Source: Callipepla californica brunnescens
Lineage: Eukaryota > Chordata > Aves > Galliformes > Odontophoridae
NCBI GenBank assembly: GCA_023055505.1
Contig: JALIRH010000002.1
Coordinates: 21,204,437-21,268,436, forward strand
DNA length: 64,000 bases
Direction: 5' to 3'
The position numbers were made by a program, and so were the translations under genes. Positions 49,401 through 62,150 of this stretch are shown here, one piece after another (position 1 is the stretch's first letter; each line of letters starts with the position of its first letter). The notes under the pieces are model-generated. The model was not told where the DNA came from. It did no database searches and was given only the letters and a program-made list of their open reading frames with translations.

Positions 49401-49831
49401 TTATTAACTCTCATCCTTTTCAAAACATCACTGTGCACATTTACTGCATGTAAATGCAGAGATAGATTCTTATTTATTTCATAGTGCCACAGAGTGAAAG
49501 AGCTTTTAAAGTACAAGTATATGAAATACGGTTTTTCAGAGATCCGTTTAGTTTGTTTATAAACCCAGACCAAACATAGAGCTTTTTACAGTGTAGATCA
49601 TATATCACAGTCATTATTTGCTGTTTGACCTCAACGTTTATTTACTCATGTAGCACAATAAAAGCCATGCGAAGATCTGTCTTTTTGGTGGTTCTGCTTC
49701 TTGTGGCTTCTAAAGCCTTACGTTTGTTTTATGTTTTGATTTTAACTCACATTCCAGAAGTCATGCATCTCAGGAAGAATCTGTTCTCCTTAGGTTTTGT
49801 TTCTGTTTTGCATGGGGTTTTTGTTGTTGTT

Positions 49832-49862
49832 GTTTTTGTTTGTTTGTTTGTTTGTTTGTTTT
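49832..49862. repeat. (GTTT)n microsatellite
   Basis: About seven GTTT units preceded by GTT units. Confidence 0.9.
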
Positions 49863-50817
49863 AAAGCTAATTTCCAACCTTCACCGTTAAAGAGAAACTT
49901 GGAAACATAAAGACACAAAACCTTAAGGCAAATAAATCTGTACCCAATACATTTCTTTTTTTCTTTTTTTTTTAAAGGAGTCAAATGACTTCTGAGTTAA
50001 TCTCTTGATTTGTGATTTGCTGGTGTGTGCTAGGCACATGCTATGCTTTGCCTTATGAAAGCCATGCTGCTGTATGAGCAATCGAAGAAACAAGCACCAC
50101 AGCTATAACCAGGGGGAAAGTGGGGGTGGGTTGCTTTCCACAAAGGCTGTGGATTGTTTTAACTGCGGGAAAGAGAAAGGAGAAGGCAAAATTAAGAAAT
50201 GGGAATGTTGGAAAGAGTGTGGTTTGGAACCAACCTCTTTTTCTTTTGCTTCTGGCAAGGACCCTTCCTCATAGCCCCACAGACTTTGTGTAGAGGATGC
50301 TCAGCACCCAGCAGCAGGGATGCTCTAAGTGGCACAGGGCAGAGCTGTCACACCCTGCCCCTAGGAGGGTGCTGGCACAGTGTGAGCTTTGCATAGCACA
50401 CCCAGGGAACGTTCAGATCCTCTGACAACATTGGGAACAGCAGTGCTTTGTTGTTGGAAAGAAGCAAGTGAACAATAACAATCAAGCTGCAAATTAAAAG
50501 CCCACTGCAAGCGTAGATTTCATGAGCAAAGCTCTTAAAAGTATGAGAATGCATATTATAAGTAATTAAAAACAAGCAGGCAGGAAGAATGCTAGGCAGG
50601 AACACTCAGGTTGAAGTAGAATTCACCACTCAGCTACACAAGTGCAGTCTTGTAAATAAACCCACCATGATTTCCATGAGTGGCATTGCAGTCATGCTGT
50701 ATGTGTAAGCAGCTTAGCCATAGTGCTGGAAGCTGAAACAACACCATGCCATTTACAACAATGAGAAGATGAAAACTAAATGGAAAAGAAAGCAAACTTG
50801 CCTGTCTGTTTTCAGAT

Positions 50818-50922
50818 GTGCCTACCTGTGCAATCTGGGCTAGGGAGCTGCTTTGGCAGGGGGTCGGACTTGATGATCTCTAGAGATCCCTTCCAAACCC
50901 TACAGCTCTGTGGTTCTGTGCC
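50818..50922 (+). repeat. CR1 LINE 3' end
   Basis: It contains cctacctgtgcaatctgggc, gggtcggacttgatgatctc and tacagctctgtggttctgtg. It is of the same young-looking subfamily as 40395-40893. Confidence 0.92.
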
Positions 50923-53900
50923 CTGGAAATGAGGTTATCCTCTCAAAAAATGACGATAATTGCTCAGGTCTTTGTAGGACTGGGACCAGACTGCTTTTCT
51001 CTGAGCAACATCACTGACTGCTCTAAAATATTTATCTGAGAAACCTTCTCAGACAGAGCTGCTTTTACTCTTTTTCAAAACGTTTACATTAACAGTTGTT
51101 CATTCTATTTTATCGATTAATTCCTTCCCCTTCAAGTGTACAACATGGCCCCTGTCTTCCTTCGATTCCTTATTTGCAGATTCATTAATTACAGACAATT
51201 CAGATACTAACTGCTCATTTCATCTGATGTTTAGAAATCCCTTGCTTCTTGTCACTTGCAATTTGTAGTTACACTGTAAAACAATTGCATCACCGTAATG
51301 CTCCTATCTGGAAAATGCAACATTTTGGAAACAGGTGTAATCAACAGCAATGCTCTTTTGATTAAAGCAAGTAAATTCTTCAGAAATATTTTCCCTACTA
51401 TCCAAAAGTTGTCAGGCTAGTCAAATAAAAAGATGACTCACACTTGGAAAAAATATCTGTCTTGTCTGCCCAAATGCCAGCCAATCTTTTAATAGTCTTC
51501 AGATCAGTTTACTCATGTGAAATGGATATTCCAAGGTGCTCTGGTACCTATCAGAGCAAATCAGTTGCTGACCAAGAAGCAGTCAGTGAAGCTTCTATGT
51601 TCAAAACTGCACCAAAGGAGGGAGTTGAGGACAGGTAAAATGCCATGCTCCTGACATCATGTGCTGCAGAGAACATTGTGGAAATGTGCCTGGTCAGGTC
51701 TTGTTCCATGAATTAGTCTGACGTGCCTCTCCTTCTAGGTCAGAGGGAGCTGCAGTGTCTGGGCGATACACAGGGCCATGCTATCGTGTGTATCACAGCA
51801 GTTAAAAATGTGGCTAGGCTGCAAAGGCAAGCGCTCGAAAGTTAAGAAATGCCAGAATTAAGGACACTTACTCAACTGTAATTTGTCTCCCAGCACCAAA
51901 TTACTCCGATACCATCTCCAGCCACAGGGTTGCCCGCAGTTTTCCCCCTCTGCTGTGCAGAGGATGAGCTGTTTGTTTACATCGTGCTGCGTGCCCAGCC
52001 CGTATTTACTGTACACTCCTCAGCCTGCTTTGAAAACAGAGCTATTTATTTCTCCTCAGGTTTTCATGGGATCAGATCTCTGGAGTAGCTCACTCTGCTC
52101 AAGCATTTCCCATCTTTGGGTGCTTGGCTTGGTGACTGCAATAATGTTCTTTTGCTGCAGAGTGGCAAAAGGACGGGGAAACCAAACCAAGAGTGATTCC
52201 CTAGTATGGGATTGAAGTTCACCTGCCCTCTGACTTCTTCCCCCCGCTTATTCTCTCAGTATGCTATAAATCAGGCTCTAAACTCTCCTCATTCAAATTA
52301 GGCTACCTTATCACCTATCTGGATCACCAGGTTGTGCTAAGAGCCAAAAATCACCATTTCCCCTTATCTGTGGCTTCTAGACTGACAGTGCTTCCTAACT
52401 GTAAGTGCAGGCAAAGTGCAGCCCCAAGGAGTACACCCATCAGAGAGGGACGACACATCTCTGCCAGGTCAGTGCCAACTGATTCATTTTGCTCCCAGAG
52501 AACATCACCAGATTTCTCCGATTTTTCTGTGCAACAGCAAAAAGCAGATCGCTAAAAAAAGACTGCTTCCATGACCGTCTTCTAACAGTAAAGAAATCAG
52601 GGTTCCTCAAAGAAAAAGTCACTGCTGGTTGTTTTAATGAAGGCTTTTTCCGCATAGCTGGGTGATGAGCTGATCTGGCTGAAATTTTCCACAGCAATTC
52701 AACAGGAGACAGAGATTTCGAATTCAAATACTATCTAAGTTTTGACAAAACCATAAGCAACAGAAAACAAGGCTTCTAATGGGGCGTGATGGGAGACCTC
52801 AGTAACAGATGCTGTCCACAGCTCCGCTTGTAATAAGCAGTGGAAATTGATAGTGTTCATTGTAAAATCATTTCCACATGTAAATGTAGATGGGGCTCAT
52901 TGATCAGGTGCTGCGTGCAGGGCCGATAGAGCAAATAGACTTGTGAAGTCATCATCAGTCCTGCAGGAGTGTGCCAACCAAACTCCCCGTGCATTGAGGA
53001 GGTCCTTGGCAATGCCCTGCGTGTTAGGCTGCACTCCCCACATGGAGAAGTCTCACTCCATTGGGTGCTGGTCAGCAAGGGGCTGGTGGGGAGGTTTGGG
53101 ATCCCAGAGGAACAACTGATTTGCATTTTCAGTTTCCTGGCCAGGCAAAGCCAGGCTTCTCTTCAATGGTTAGTTAGGAAGTGACCTCAGCTGACAAGTA
53201 TATCATGTTCTTTCATTCTATTCACTTACAGCATTTATAGCATCCCACCATTATCGTTTGGACTTTTACAGCTCTTAATGACCCTTTTATCAGAGCAGCA
53301 ATAACCAATAAATCCACTTTGGCATTTATTGCCCTGCCTCTAATACATAAAAGCCCCAGTTTATAACATCTCCTGGATGCTGTAGATTATTTTTGAACTG
53401 TTAGTGCTGTAGAAATTCTTCAAACCTCACTACAAAAATAACAGCTAGCTCTGATAAAGGCCCAGTTTCTGCTGTTTGCTCAGCATCAGCCCCATATGAA
53501 ATTCAGCACCAACCTTCGATAAACAACTCTGTGCACTGGGTCTTGTATGCCAGAGAGGGAGAAACCAGAAGGCCAGACTTCTGGGGCACAAGGAGCATTT
53601 TCACAGGGCGAGTAAAGCATGCTGATGCCTGTGTCTAAGCCTCAGTCTACAGCAGTTGTTTTATATCACAGTACTTCATCAGTTCTCTGCATTTCAGCTC
53701 CCTTTGGGTGCAGGTTGGGCTGCTGCTGCTGCCTGAGCTTTGCTGCATGCTGCCATCACGTTCCTTGGGAGGCAGATGAAAGGGTGAATGTGATGCTGGT
53801 CAGCAAAACTCACAGCCATGGCCACCACCCCTGGCAGCCCGACATCATCCTGTGGATGTCAGGGTTTCCTCAGCCCCGTGCCTGCTGGCTAGAGGCATCC

Positions 53901-56900
53901 TGCAGTGTGCAGGGCACCTTTGGCCCAGGCAGATGTTCCAGTGGCACCCCAAGGCCTGCAGAGCCTAGTTCAGGTGCGTGCAACATAATTCAGGGCTGCA
54001 TGCGATCATAAAGTATGTCACAGATGGACAACTGAAAAAGAAGCACTGTTTCCTGGCCAACAGGCACTGGCAGGCTTTGGAAAAAAAAAAAAGTATTCTG
54101 AGGAATTTTGACCAGGAAGAAGGGCTGCTTTCCTGCTGAGGGGAAAGCTGCCAGGGGTGGGCAGAGGGAACACAGCTTTCACCACAGCAGCCCTGGGGTG
54201 GTACACGTGGTGTTTGTGCACCTGCCAGGAGTGAGGCACCTGGTGTTACGTGTCTGGGCTTTCTGTTTGAGCAGGGGAAGGAAACAGGTGCTGCCAGAAG
54301 ATATTTGACCCCAGCCCAGGGCTGTCACACATCTCTAGGCCTGAGTTTGCTGTGATGAGAATGTTACTTTGAAGTTATCTCTGTTATCATAGGTGATGGC
54401 TGGTCTCCAAAGTACCTTGTTTACTCAACAGTGTCAATTTTACTGAACACACAGTAATGCTCTGCACTCCTTGTAGGATGTTTAATGATTGCCATTAGTA
54501 CCCTCTAAACCCCGCCTTGACTTTACTTGTCTGCAGGCAAGACACATGCATGAGTACCTGCAGGAAGTAGGACAATTTCTGCTCCCCTCAACCTGCTGAA
54601 ATCCTCCCCTCCATTTCCAAATCAGAGCACAGCAAATTAGTCTTCAGTAATCATTTCAAACTGGACCATTAATGAAGGCAACACAAGAATACTATGTGTT
54701 CCTGGCAGCCGCTTCATTTTCTGCTAACTATTTCTAGACACCAGACTTGGTCTGGATTCAGAGCACAGGACTGGCAAGACTTGACGTCAGTGGATTTTGA
54801 ACAGGCCCGTGGATATTTCAGTGCAGCAAAGACAATGCCAGGTGAAGACACCCAGGATGGGTCTAGGTGAGCTTCTGTGAGGATAGGAGGTTGGAATTGC
54901 TGCTGGTAATCCTGGATAATTAGCCTTGCTGAAACGCTGGCTTTCGTGACCTGGGCAGAGAGCTCAGCTGAGGCAGTGATTTTCCTCCAGATACGAGTGA
55001 GCTCAGGTATCTCCAAATCACTCTGTGTGCCATGTGAAGCTGATTTCAGTGCAGAACCATAAACCCAACAGCTCTCTAAAGAACTTTTCATTAATATAAT
55101 TGATTAGTCAAATCATTCCTCTGACCTATTTCCCGTTCAACTAGCACATTTCCCCATCTACTCAATATAATTGGTGCAGAACCTGAACTCCACTGCCTGG
55201 GCTTAAATGGCCTGACATCTATCACTGAGTCACAGGATATTAAGAGAAAGGTGAGAGAATTCCTGGCGTGCTGCCATTGAGATCAGATTGGATTTCTTGC
55301 CCAAGTAAAAACATGTGGCTGTATAAAGGGGCTCATGCCACTGTGGCTTAGTCCTTCCTCAAAGCTTGGCCGCTTGCTGGAAAACAGTGGAGGCTTTTGC
55401 TGGGGGGTTAGAGGTCAGTCCCAGAGCCTTGGCTGTGTTGTTGTATTGGTCAGCAAGGGATGAGGCTGAGGAGAACCCCTCTGTTAGGTTCATGCTGTTA
55501 CCACCTGGTTGGCCACAGAAGGTGGCACATCCTACTTGTCTTCCATGCCAGCTCATCCATGGCCTGAGCTTCTCTCCTCACTCGTGTTCTGTACCATCCT
55601 TCTTTTCCCCACTCATTTTCTTGTCACTAACTGTAAGGAAATATAGGATGCTGGGTTATATGCTTTTGCTGATGATTAATTGGGTTGCACACTGTTTCCA
55701 CTGCTGAATTACAAAACATCAAAGAGCACAAAACATAGCCACCGTCTTTGCCAAGAGACATCCATTCAGCTTTTTTGTCCTTTTTCTCAGGGAAAAAAAG
55801 CTCTGCCGACGTCATTTGTATTGTTCAGGGTCTTTGCAATTGGCTCTCATCCTTTTTGGACTCCTCCTTCTCTACCCTCACCTTCCTGAGTCCCCCACCC
55901 CATATCACAGGGTAGCCAGGGAAACCAGAAACCATGGCAACCAAGAGCAGGATAATTTGTCTCTGAGGAAAGAAGTATAAGCATGCAAAATCCTTTTAAT
56001 GTTTATACCAGGCAAGTGGGTATAAGCCTTTTCTTCTTTGGAGGCAAAAGACCTCCATCTCCATCAGTGTGGTGCTCCTGCCTGGGACTTGGCTGCCCCG
56101 CAACTAAGTCCTTCTCAAATAGGAATATAGTTTTTGACACAACTCTTGTGCTGTAGGGGAGGGATTCTATCACAAGTGGAGATTGAGAGCTTGGGCACAG
56201 GAGGCTTAGGGTCAGATTTTCAAATGAAAAAACTACAGAGTGTTTCTCCATCTCTGGAAAGCTGAAGTGAATCTGTGATGGAGAAGGGACAAGGAGGTTG
56301 TGCCAGTCCCACCAGTTGCTCTGCCTAGGGTCTCAAACTCTTGTGCTGGGGGTGAGGCTTTTATTGCAGTTGTGCAGGACCAAGGACACAGGAGTCCAGA
56401 ATACGAAGAAATGATGGTGTTACTATTTACTATAAACTAATGAACATAAACAGCTAAACCAGTGTTGCCCTCAGTCCGTCAAAACACTCTCTTAAGGTGC
56501 TGAGCCAGAGTTAACAACTGAGCTTGCCATTCTTTTCTGTCGCCAAGCCTCAGGGTTGATGTTTCTAGTATCCATTCTACTGCTTGTGGTTTTAAATAGA
56601 CATCCTGCTCTGTGGTACCGTGTCTGCTGGAAATGGAGACTGCTGCAGGAAACATGCCATCCCTGTCACACCCCATATAGAGCTAAGTCCAACCCTGCTT
56701 GGTCTCTTCCCCTTGCCCTCTCCAGCACTGTAGCAGTATCATTTTCACTACCCATCCAAAACTGGGAAGGGAGGAAGACTATGAAGAGAGGACCAAGAAG
56801 GCACCAGCTGTGGGACCATCACCCACACCCACCACTCCAATTCAGCAAAGAAATAACTGGCAGGTTCTTCTATTCTAAATGAGGGCAAAGGATGAACCGC

Positions 56901-59900
56901 TTGACTTCTAGCTTATTTCCAAAATAGAACAATGACTGTAAGTTGCTTTCTTTAGGAAAAGAATGATGACAGTAATAATAAATTGTGCACATTTATTTTT
57001 GAGTTTGCAGATGGATGAATGCCGAGAGGTGGTTGGGAAGAAAACAAAACAAACCCTGGCAAGCAGCTATTTTTATAGGATGGATTTCTGTTGAAATTTC
57101 TATAAGTTGGCAACAGAGCTGTCATGAGACCTTTTATCCAGATAAGGCCATGCCAAAATGTTCAGAAAACATCTTGCTTGCTTAATTTTTTTCTTTATAA
57201 AAGTGGAGGGGGAGAAGGAGAATGAAAGCTCAGGGGAATGTTTGTAGACACACAGTGTCTGCTCCGTAAGACACCAAACAGTTTTTATTCTGGGGATGTA
57301 AATGGGACTTTTTCCAAGTCTGCCACTTGCTAAGTTCAAATCTGGGGCGGCTCCAAGTTTGCCCTTGCACAGAGTTTGTTTGCTGGCTGTGGAGGGAGAT
57401 ATCATCAGGCAGAGTAAGAAAAATTCAGGAATCTGAAGGAAAGTCAGGGTTATCTCACTCTTAAGGTCGACAGTGCCATTGAGAGAAGACTAACTCTTTC
57501 CAAGCACAGTCGCATGAAAGAGAAGTCAAAATTCTGCTGATTGTGTTGCTCCTGCCCCCTGCCTCTCTGCTAGCCATCAAGCAAGGTCTCCTCGAGAGGA
57601 GTGCTGAGCCAAGGGGCTGTCTGCAGCTCCAGACCCAGTCCTCTGGGAAATGTCTGGGCTTTCTTGGACTGTGCACTAAGTCACAGAAGTGTTGTATGTG
57701 TGCTTGTAAGTGTCCATTCCTAAAATCTGCACAATTAAGAAAATATTTTAGATTTAAGTGCTGGTCCATAAAGAAAAAAAGTATTTTAAGAAGAAAATAC
57801 ACAAAAAACTAGAACCCTTAAATTGGTCCCACATAGTTTCAGGATAATAAGGGATATTAATAAGAAACATCAAAATACTATTTATTTGAGTTGTTCTGTT
57901 AAAACCTCTGATATAGTATGCCTGCAGAGGAGAGGAAAGGGTTACCCACTCCATGAGAACAGAAATCTAAGAAGGCAGCTGTATAACTAGCTCTCTGATG
58001 TGAACATTAGATAGTAATGTCTCAAAACTAAACTATTTATGCAGCTCTAGTTTCTCTGCATGTTCGTAACCAAAGGGACAGCTGCTTCCTAAAGGTCTTT
58101 CCTTAACATTTATAAAGATTAGCTATTTTTCTGTTGTGATTATTGAGGTAATCTTCATGCATTTACTTGATTTTAATTTGTTATCTTGTAACACTTTGCA
58201 CTTTGTAATGTTAATAACTTAGCCTTAGGAATATCTTTGCCTAAACTGTGAATGTAAGACCAGAGGAGGGTCAGAAGTGGAGGCCAGTTGGACTACACTT
58301 GACCACCTCCTCCATATTTGCTCACCGTTACCTCTCCAAAGATTCATAGCAAATTCCACAATTTTCACACACGTGAGCAGTTGCAAGTAGTTGGTGATGT
58401 TCCCAATGGAACCTGTTGCAAGTTTAAGCACTGATCAGTTTTTCAAAACAACTTATGAGTAGTGCCTTAGTGTTCTGAGCTCTTCAGAGGATGTTTGCAG
58501 AGGCTGCACCTGGGCCTCAGCAGCAGGTTGGTCTCCACTGATGAACTCTCTAAGGACACTACATATGCTCACCCAAAAACATGTGCCATATTTGCATTCC
58601 AGGCATGGCAGAAACCACAAGGGTCAAATTTAAAGCCTGAGGCATCAGTCAGTGAGCTGTGCTCATTGCATACCCACAGAACCCACCCTAGGCAGATGAA
58701 AAATGTACATGAAGCATTTAGGAGAATGTGGGAGAGAGACAGAGAAGAATAGCTGAGGCAAGGCAGGAAGACTGACATTTACAGCCAGGCCCAAGTTAGG
58801 GAGGGGTCCTGAGCCCTGAGGGAGGGAGAAAGCTGTCTGAAATGATCAGCAACCCCAAACATTCACCGTTAGTCTGTCCAGAGGGAAGAGCCATAGAGAA
58901 CAGGTGAAGAAAGGAACAGTACAAGGCAAAGAGCCTTGGGAGATGCCCATATGCTCCACCAAGGAGCCAAAGAGGGTTTCATTCAAGACTAGTGCTATAG
59001 AGTCTCGCGTTGCAGCTCTGTTAGCCCTCACGCAATGAGATGCAGTTGGGAGAAGTCATGTTACAATCCTATCATGCTGAAATCTTCTGAATGAAGGTCT
59101 GATGGGATTTTGTTGGCATTTGCCAAATTTTGTGAAAAAGGACTTCACTGTCTCTGTCAGACTCAGGTTTTAACATAATATGCGTAATACACTTATTTTC
59201 TTTAGGAAGTCTGAACTTCTTCCTTTGAGGCTTCATTTCCCTTACAATTACCTAATTGCATTAGAAAATATATCTAATCATTCCTCAGGCTTCTGATACC
59301 GCTCGCCTCTAGGGATAATGCAGCTAGATCCAACCAGCTGCGGTACATGTGTCCATCCATTAGCCTGAGTGTAGAGTCGCTGGCTGGATGTTCCTGCCAC
59401 ACGGGCAGGATGCGGGTGTTTCGCACGCAAAGGGCTCAGCTGCCTGTTCCCAAGGAGGAGGAATTCATCAGCCCAATGAGAACTCCTGGAGGTTTTGTGC
59501 TGGAATGCATGAGAAATGATAATGCATCGATTAGGTCTCTGAGTCAGCCACAGACGCACCCTTGCCACACCACTGACTGGCCCATTCCCTCTCCCACTTG
59601 TTTGTTCCCTAACTTATCTGCTTGACTCATCCCAAGCCCAGCCGATACTGGAGATAGCAGACTACACATGGCAGTGCATTTGCCAGCCTGTAGTGCACCT
59701 TCTGCTGCCATTCCCCTCTCATCAGTAATAACAGCACAGCAGTGAACTTTTCTTTGTCAAAATGGAGAGAAAATATGTGGAGTGCAATGAGAAAAGGGAG
59801 CGCTGGAGAGGAAAACTGAGTTATGAGATCTCCTGGGAGAAGAAAAGGTTGTTGTTGTTTTGTTTTGTTTTTTGTCAAATTGTTTCCCTTTCTTGCACTT

Positions 59901-61434
59901 CTGCCACGTTGGCACTGGTCCCATGTTTCAGATACGGCGACATACTTGCCATGAGTGAAATAGCAACCTTTGAAGCAGTAAGGACACAGTATGCTGTATA
60001 GTCATTCATCTTTCTCTTTGCATATGGCAGGAGTCCATCACTGCTTTATTTCTTTGTTTTGCTGTTTTGTTTTAATGCCAGGAATGCTGGCATTTCACAG
60101 TGTCTGATGACAGCAAAAGGACCAGTATGGTGCCCATGGGCACGCCAGCTCTGGAGGTCTGTAGGTATCACTGTTTCATTCAGTTTCTGCTCTTCACCAT
60201 TAGGACCTAAACTATCCTCAGATCCCCCGCTACAACTACTTTTTAGTCAGCATGTGAGCGCAGTGCAGCCAGAGGGGGCACGGAGATTTAAAGGGACTTG
60301 GGGAAAGGTGCAGAAGACTTCCTTCTTCTTTACTGGAGCTGCGTAGCCTCAGTGGGAGACACTGGAAAAATAAATAACTTCCCTCTTTTCTTGAATTTGC
60401 AATGGGAAAATAAGAGAGGCACCATCTGCTGATGGATGAGAGTAACTCGCTTTTTTACAGGAAGTAGATCTTCCCATTGTAAGCTACAGGAGACCGGGGG
60501 GACCTGAGCATGCCCAAAAGATTATGAACGGAGATAGCATGGGCTTGGGTGGCACTTGACAAAAAATGGAGGTGGGTATGGCGTTGATCCAGTTTTGATA
60601 GGGATGAGAGAACTGGGAACCAGAAGAGGTGAGCAGTGAGACAGTAGGGGCTGCGGAGGTGGGATCCTATACCAGGAACTGGAATGTACATAGGAGGACA
60701 GGGATAGAAGACTGATACATTAGCAAGGAGGTGAAAGGCAAAGACACAGTAAAGGAGGGCAAAGTGGACAGTGTAACCGTACCTTCTTCTGTGTGAACAC
60801 ACTGTCTGGCAAAGAGACACCAAGAAACACTGGAAACCCCTGTTACTGCTCTGATGACCCTGAGCTTTCTTGCCCACCTTGGCCTGATGACCCCAGTGTA
60901 GTGGCAGCTCTCAGGTACCTGTGAGCTCTCCTGGAAGGAGTGTCCATGTGTGGTAATCTAGCTGTGATGAAATCAGGTGAGGACTACCATGTTCCAGGAG
61001 GTTGTCTCAACGGGAAGAGTCAGGCCATGCACAGGCTGCAGGGTTCTGCAACCAGGTAGAACTTGCTGGCGTCACGTGCACACCTTCGGCAAAATGCCTG
61101 CTGCTCATCACACCTAATCCTAAATAACCCTAATCCAAAATAATGCCTTGAAGTCTTTACTTTCTCAGCCAAAGCTAGCATCTCAGTTTTCTGCTGTCTC
61201 TAGTCAGCCAGATAGGTAGCATCACGCACAACCACCCAGGCTTCTTCTCTCCAGTGGTCACTAATTCCTTCAGACAAGTGCCAGGAATGAGTCCCTTGTC
61301 CAGGAAGGAGATAGGCTCTGCAGGGGTGGGTGATGGAGGTGTACTGTGTTATAAATGAAGGGAAATGTGGATAGCGTCTCCCTCACCTGCTAAATGCCCA
61401 GGTTAATATTGCTTGTAAATTCAGCTGCTCCATG
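50923..61434. other. Gene-poor intergenic stretch
   Basis: About 10.5 kb without a defensible exon. It holds only short homopolymers (A run near 54080-54092) and a GTT/GTTTT run near 59849-59874. If the human order holds, ESRP1 would lie beyond the right edge, but I could not identify any of its exons. Confidence 0.5.
59849..59874. repeat. GTT/GTTTT simple repeat
   Basis: Four GTT units followed by two to three TTTTG units. Confidence 0.8.
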
Positions 61435-62150
61435 GCTCAGTGTTAGGGCTGGTTCTCTTTAGTTTTATATATGATCAGGATTCAGGATTCAAATGCACAT
61501 TAAGAAAGCTCATGGATGATACTAAATTAGGAGGAGCTGTTTAGAGAGGCTGGAGAGGCCCCTCAACAGAGATCTTGATAGATTAGAGAGCTTGGCAATC
61601 TCCAGATGCACAAAGTTTAACAAGAGCAAGTGCTGGATTCTGAGCCAGGAACAGGCCAACCCTGGAAATGAGTACACACGGGGGGATGAGAGACTGGAGA
61701 ACAGCTCCACAGAAAGAGATCTGGGGGTTCTGGGTGACAGCAGGTTGAACACAAGTCAGCAGTGTGCCCTGGCAGCTACAGAGGCAACTGTACCCCAGGG
61801 TGCATCCAGCCCAGCACTGCCCGCGGGTGAGAGGAGGGCCTGTCCCACCATGAGGTCCCTGGGTTTGTGCAGCCCAGAGCAGAGGAGCTGAGGGGAGCCC
61901 TGTTGGCGGCTCTTCACAGTAACAAGGCCTGAGGGAACGGCATGGAGCTGTGTTGGGGAGGGGCAGGTGGGGTGAGGGACAGGGTCTGCACCAGAGGGCA
62001 GTGGGCATGGAACAGGCTGCCCAGGGCAGTGGGCACTGCCATGAGCTGCCAGTTCCAAAAGTGGGCAGTGCTCTCAGATACAGTTCGAGTGTTGGGTTAC
62101 ACTATGTTGAGCCAGCAGTTAGACTCAATGATCCTTGTGGGTCCACAGGT
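61435..62150 (+). repeat. CR1 LINE fragment with decayed reverse-transcriptase tail
   Basis: About 700 bases. The translation of part of it (61592-61790) retains FNKSKC, ERDLGVLGDSRLN and SQQCALAA, typical of the end of CR1 ORF2. The 3' part reads gaacaggctgcccagggcag and gactcaatgatccttgtgg. Frameshifts and internal loss make it a fossil copy. Confidence 0.9.

Larger units (their letters stand above)
41814..50817. other. Gene-poor intergenic stretch
   Basis: About 9 kb without a recognisable exon, RNA gene or CR1 copy. It holds a 19-base tandem duplication near 46411-46448 and a GTTT repeat near 49832-49862. The longest open frames (for example 44265-44801 plus and 45163-45555 plus) show no domain, splice context or conserved look. 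Confidence 0.5.

Noticed and set aside
61592..61891. 99-codon plus-strand frame with reverse-transcriptase-like residues
   Set aside because: It is the decayed tail of a CR1 ORF2, not a host gene.
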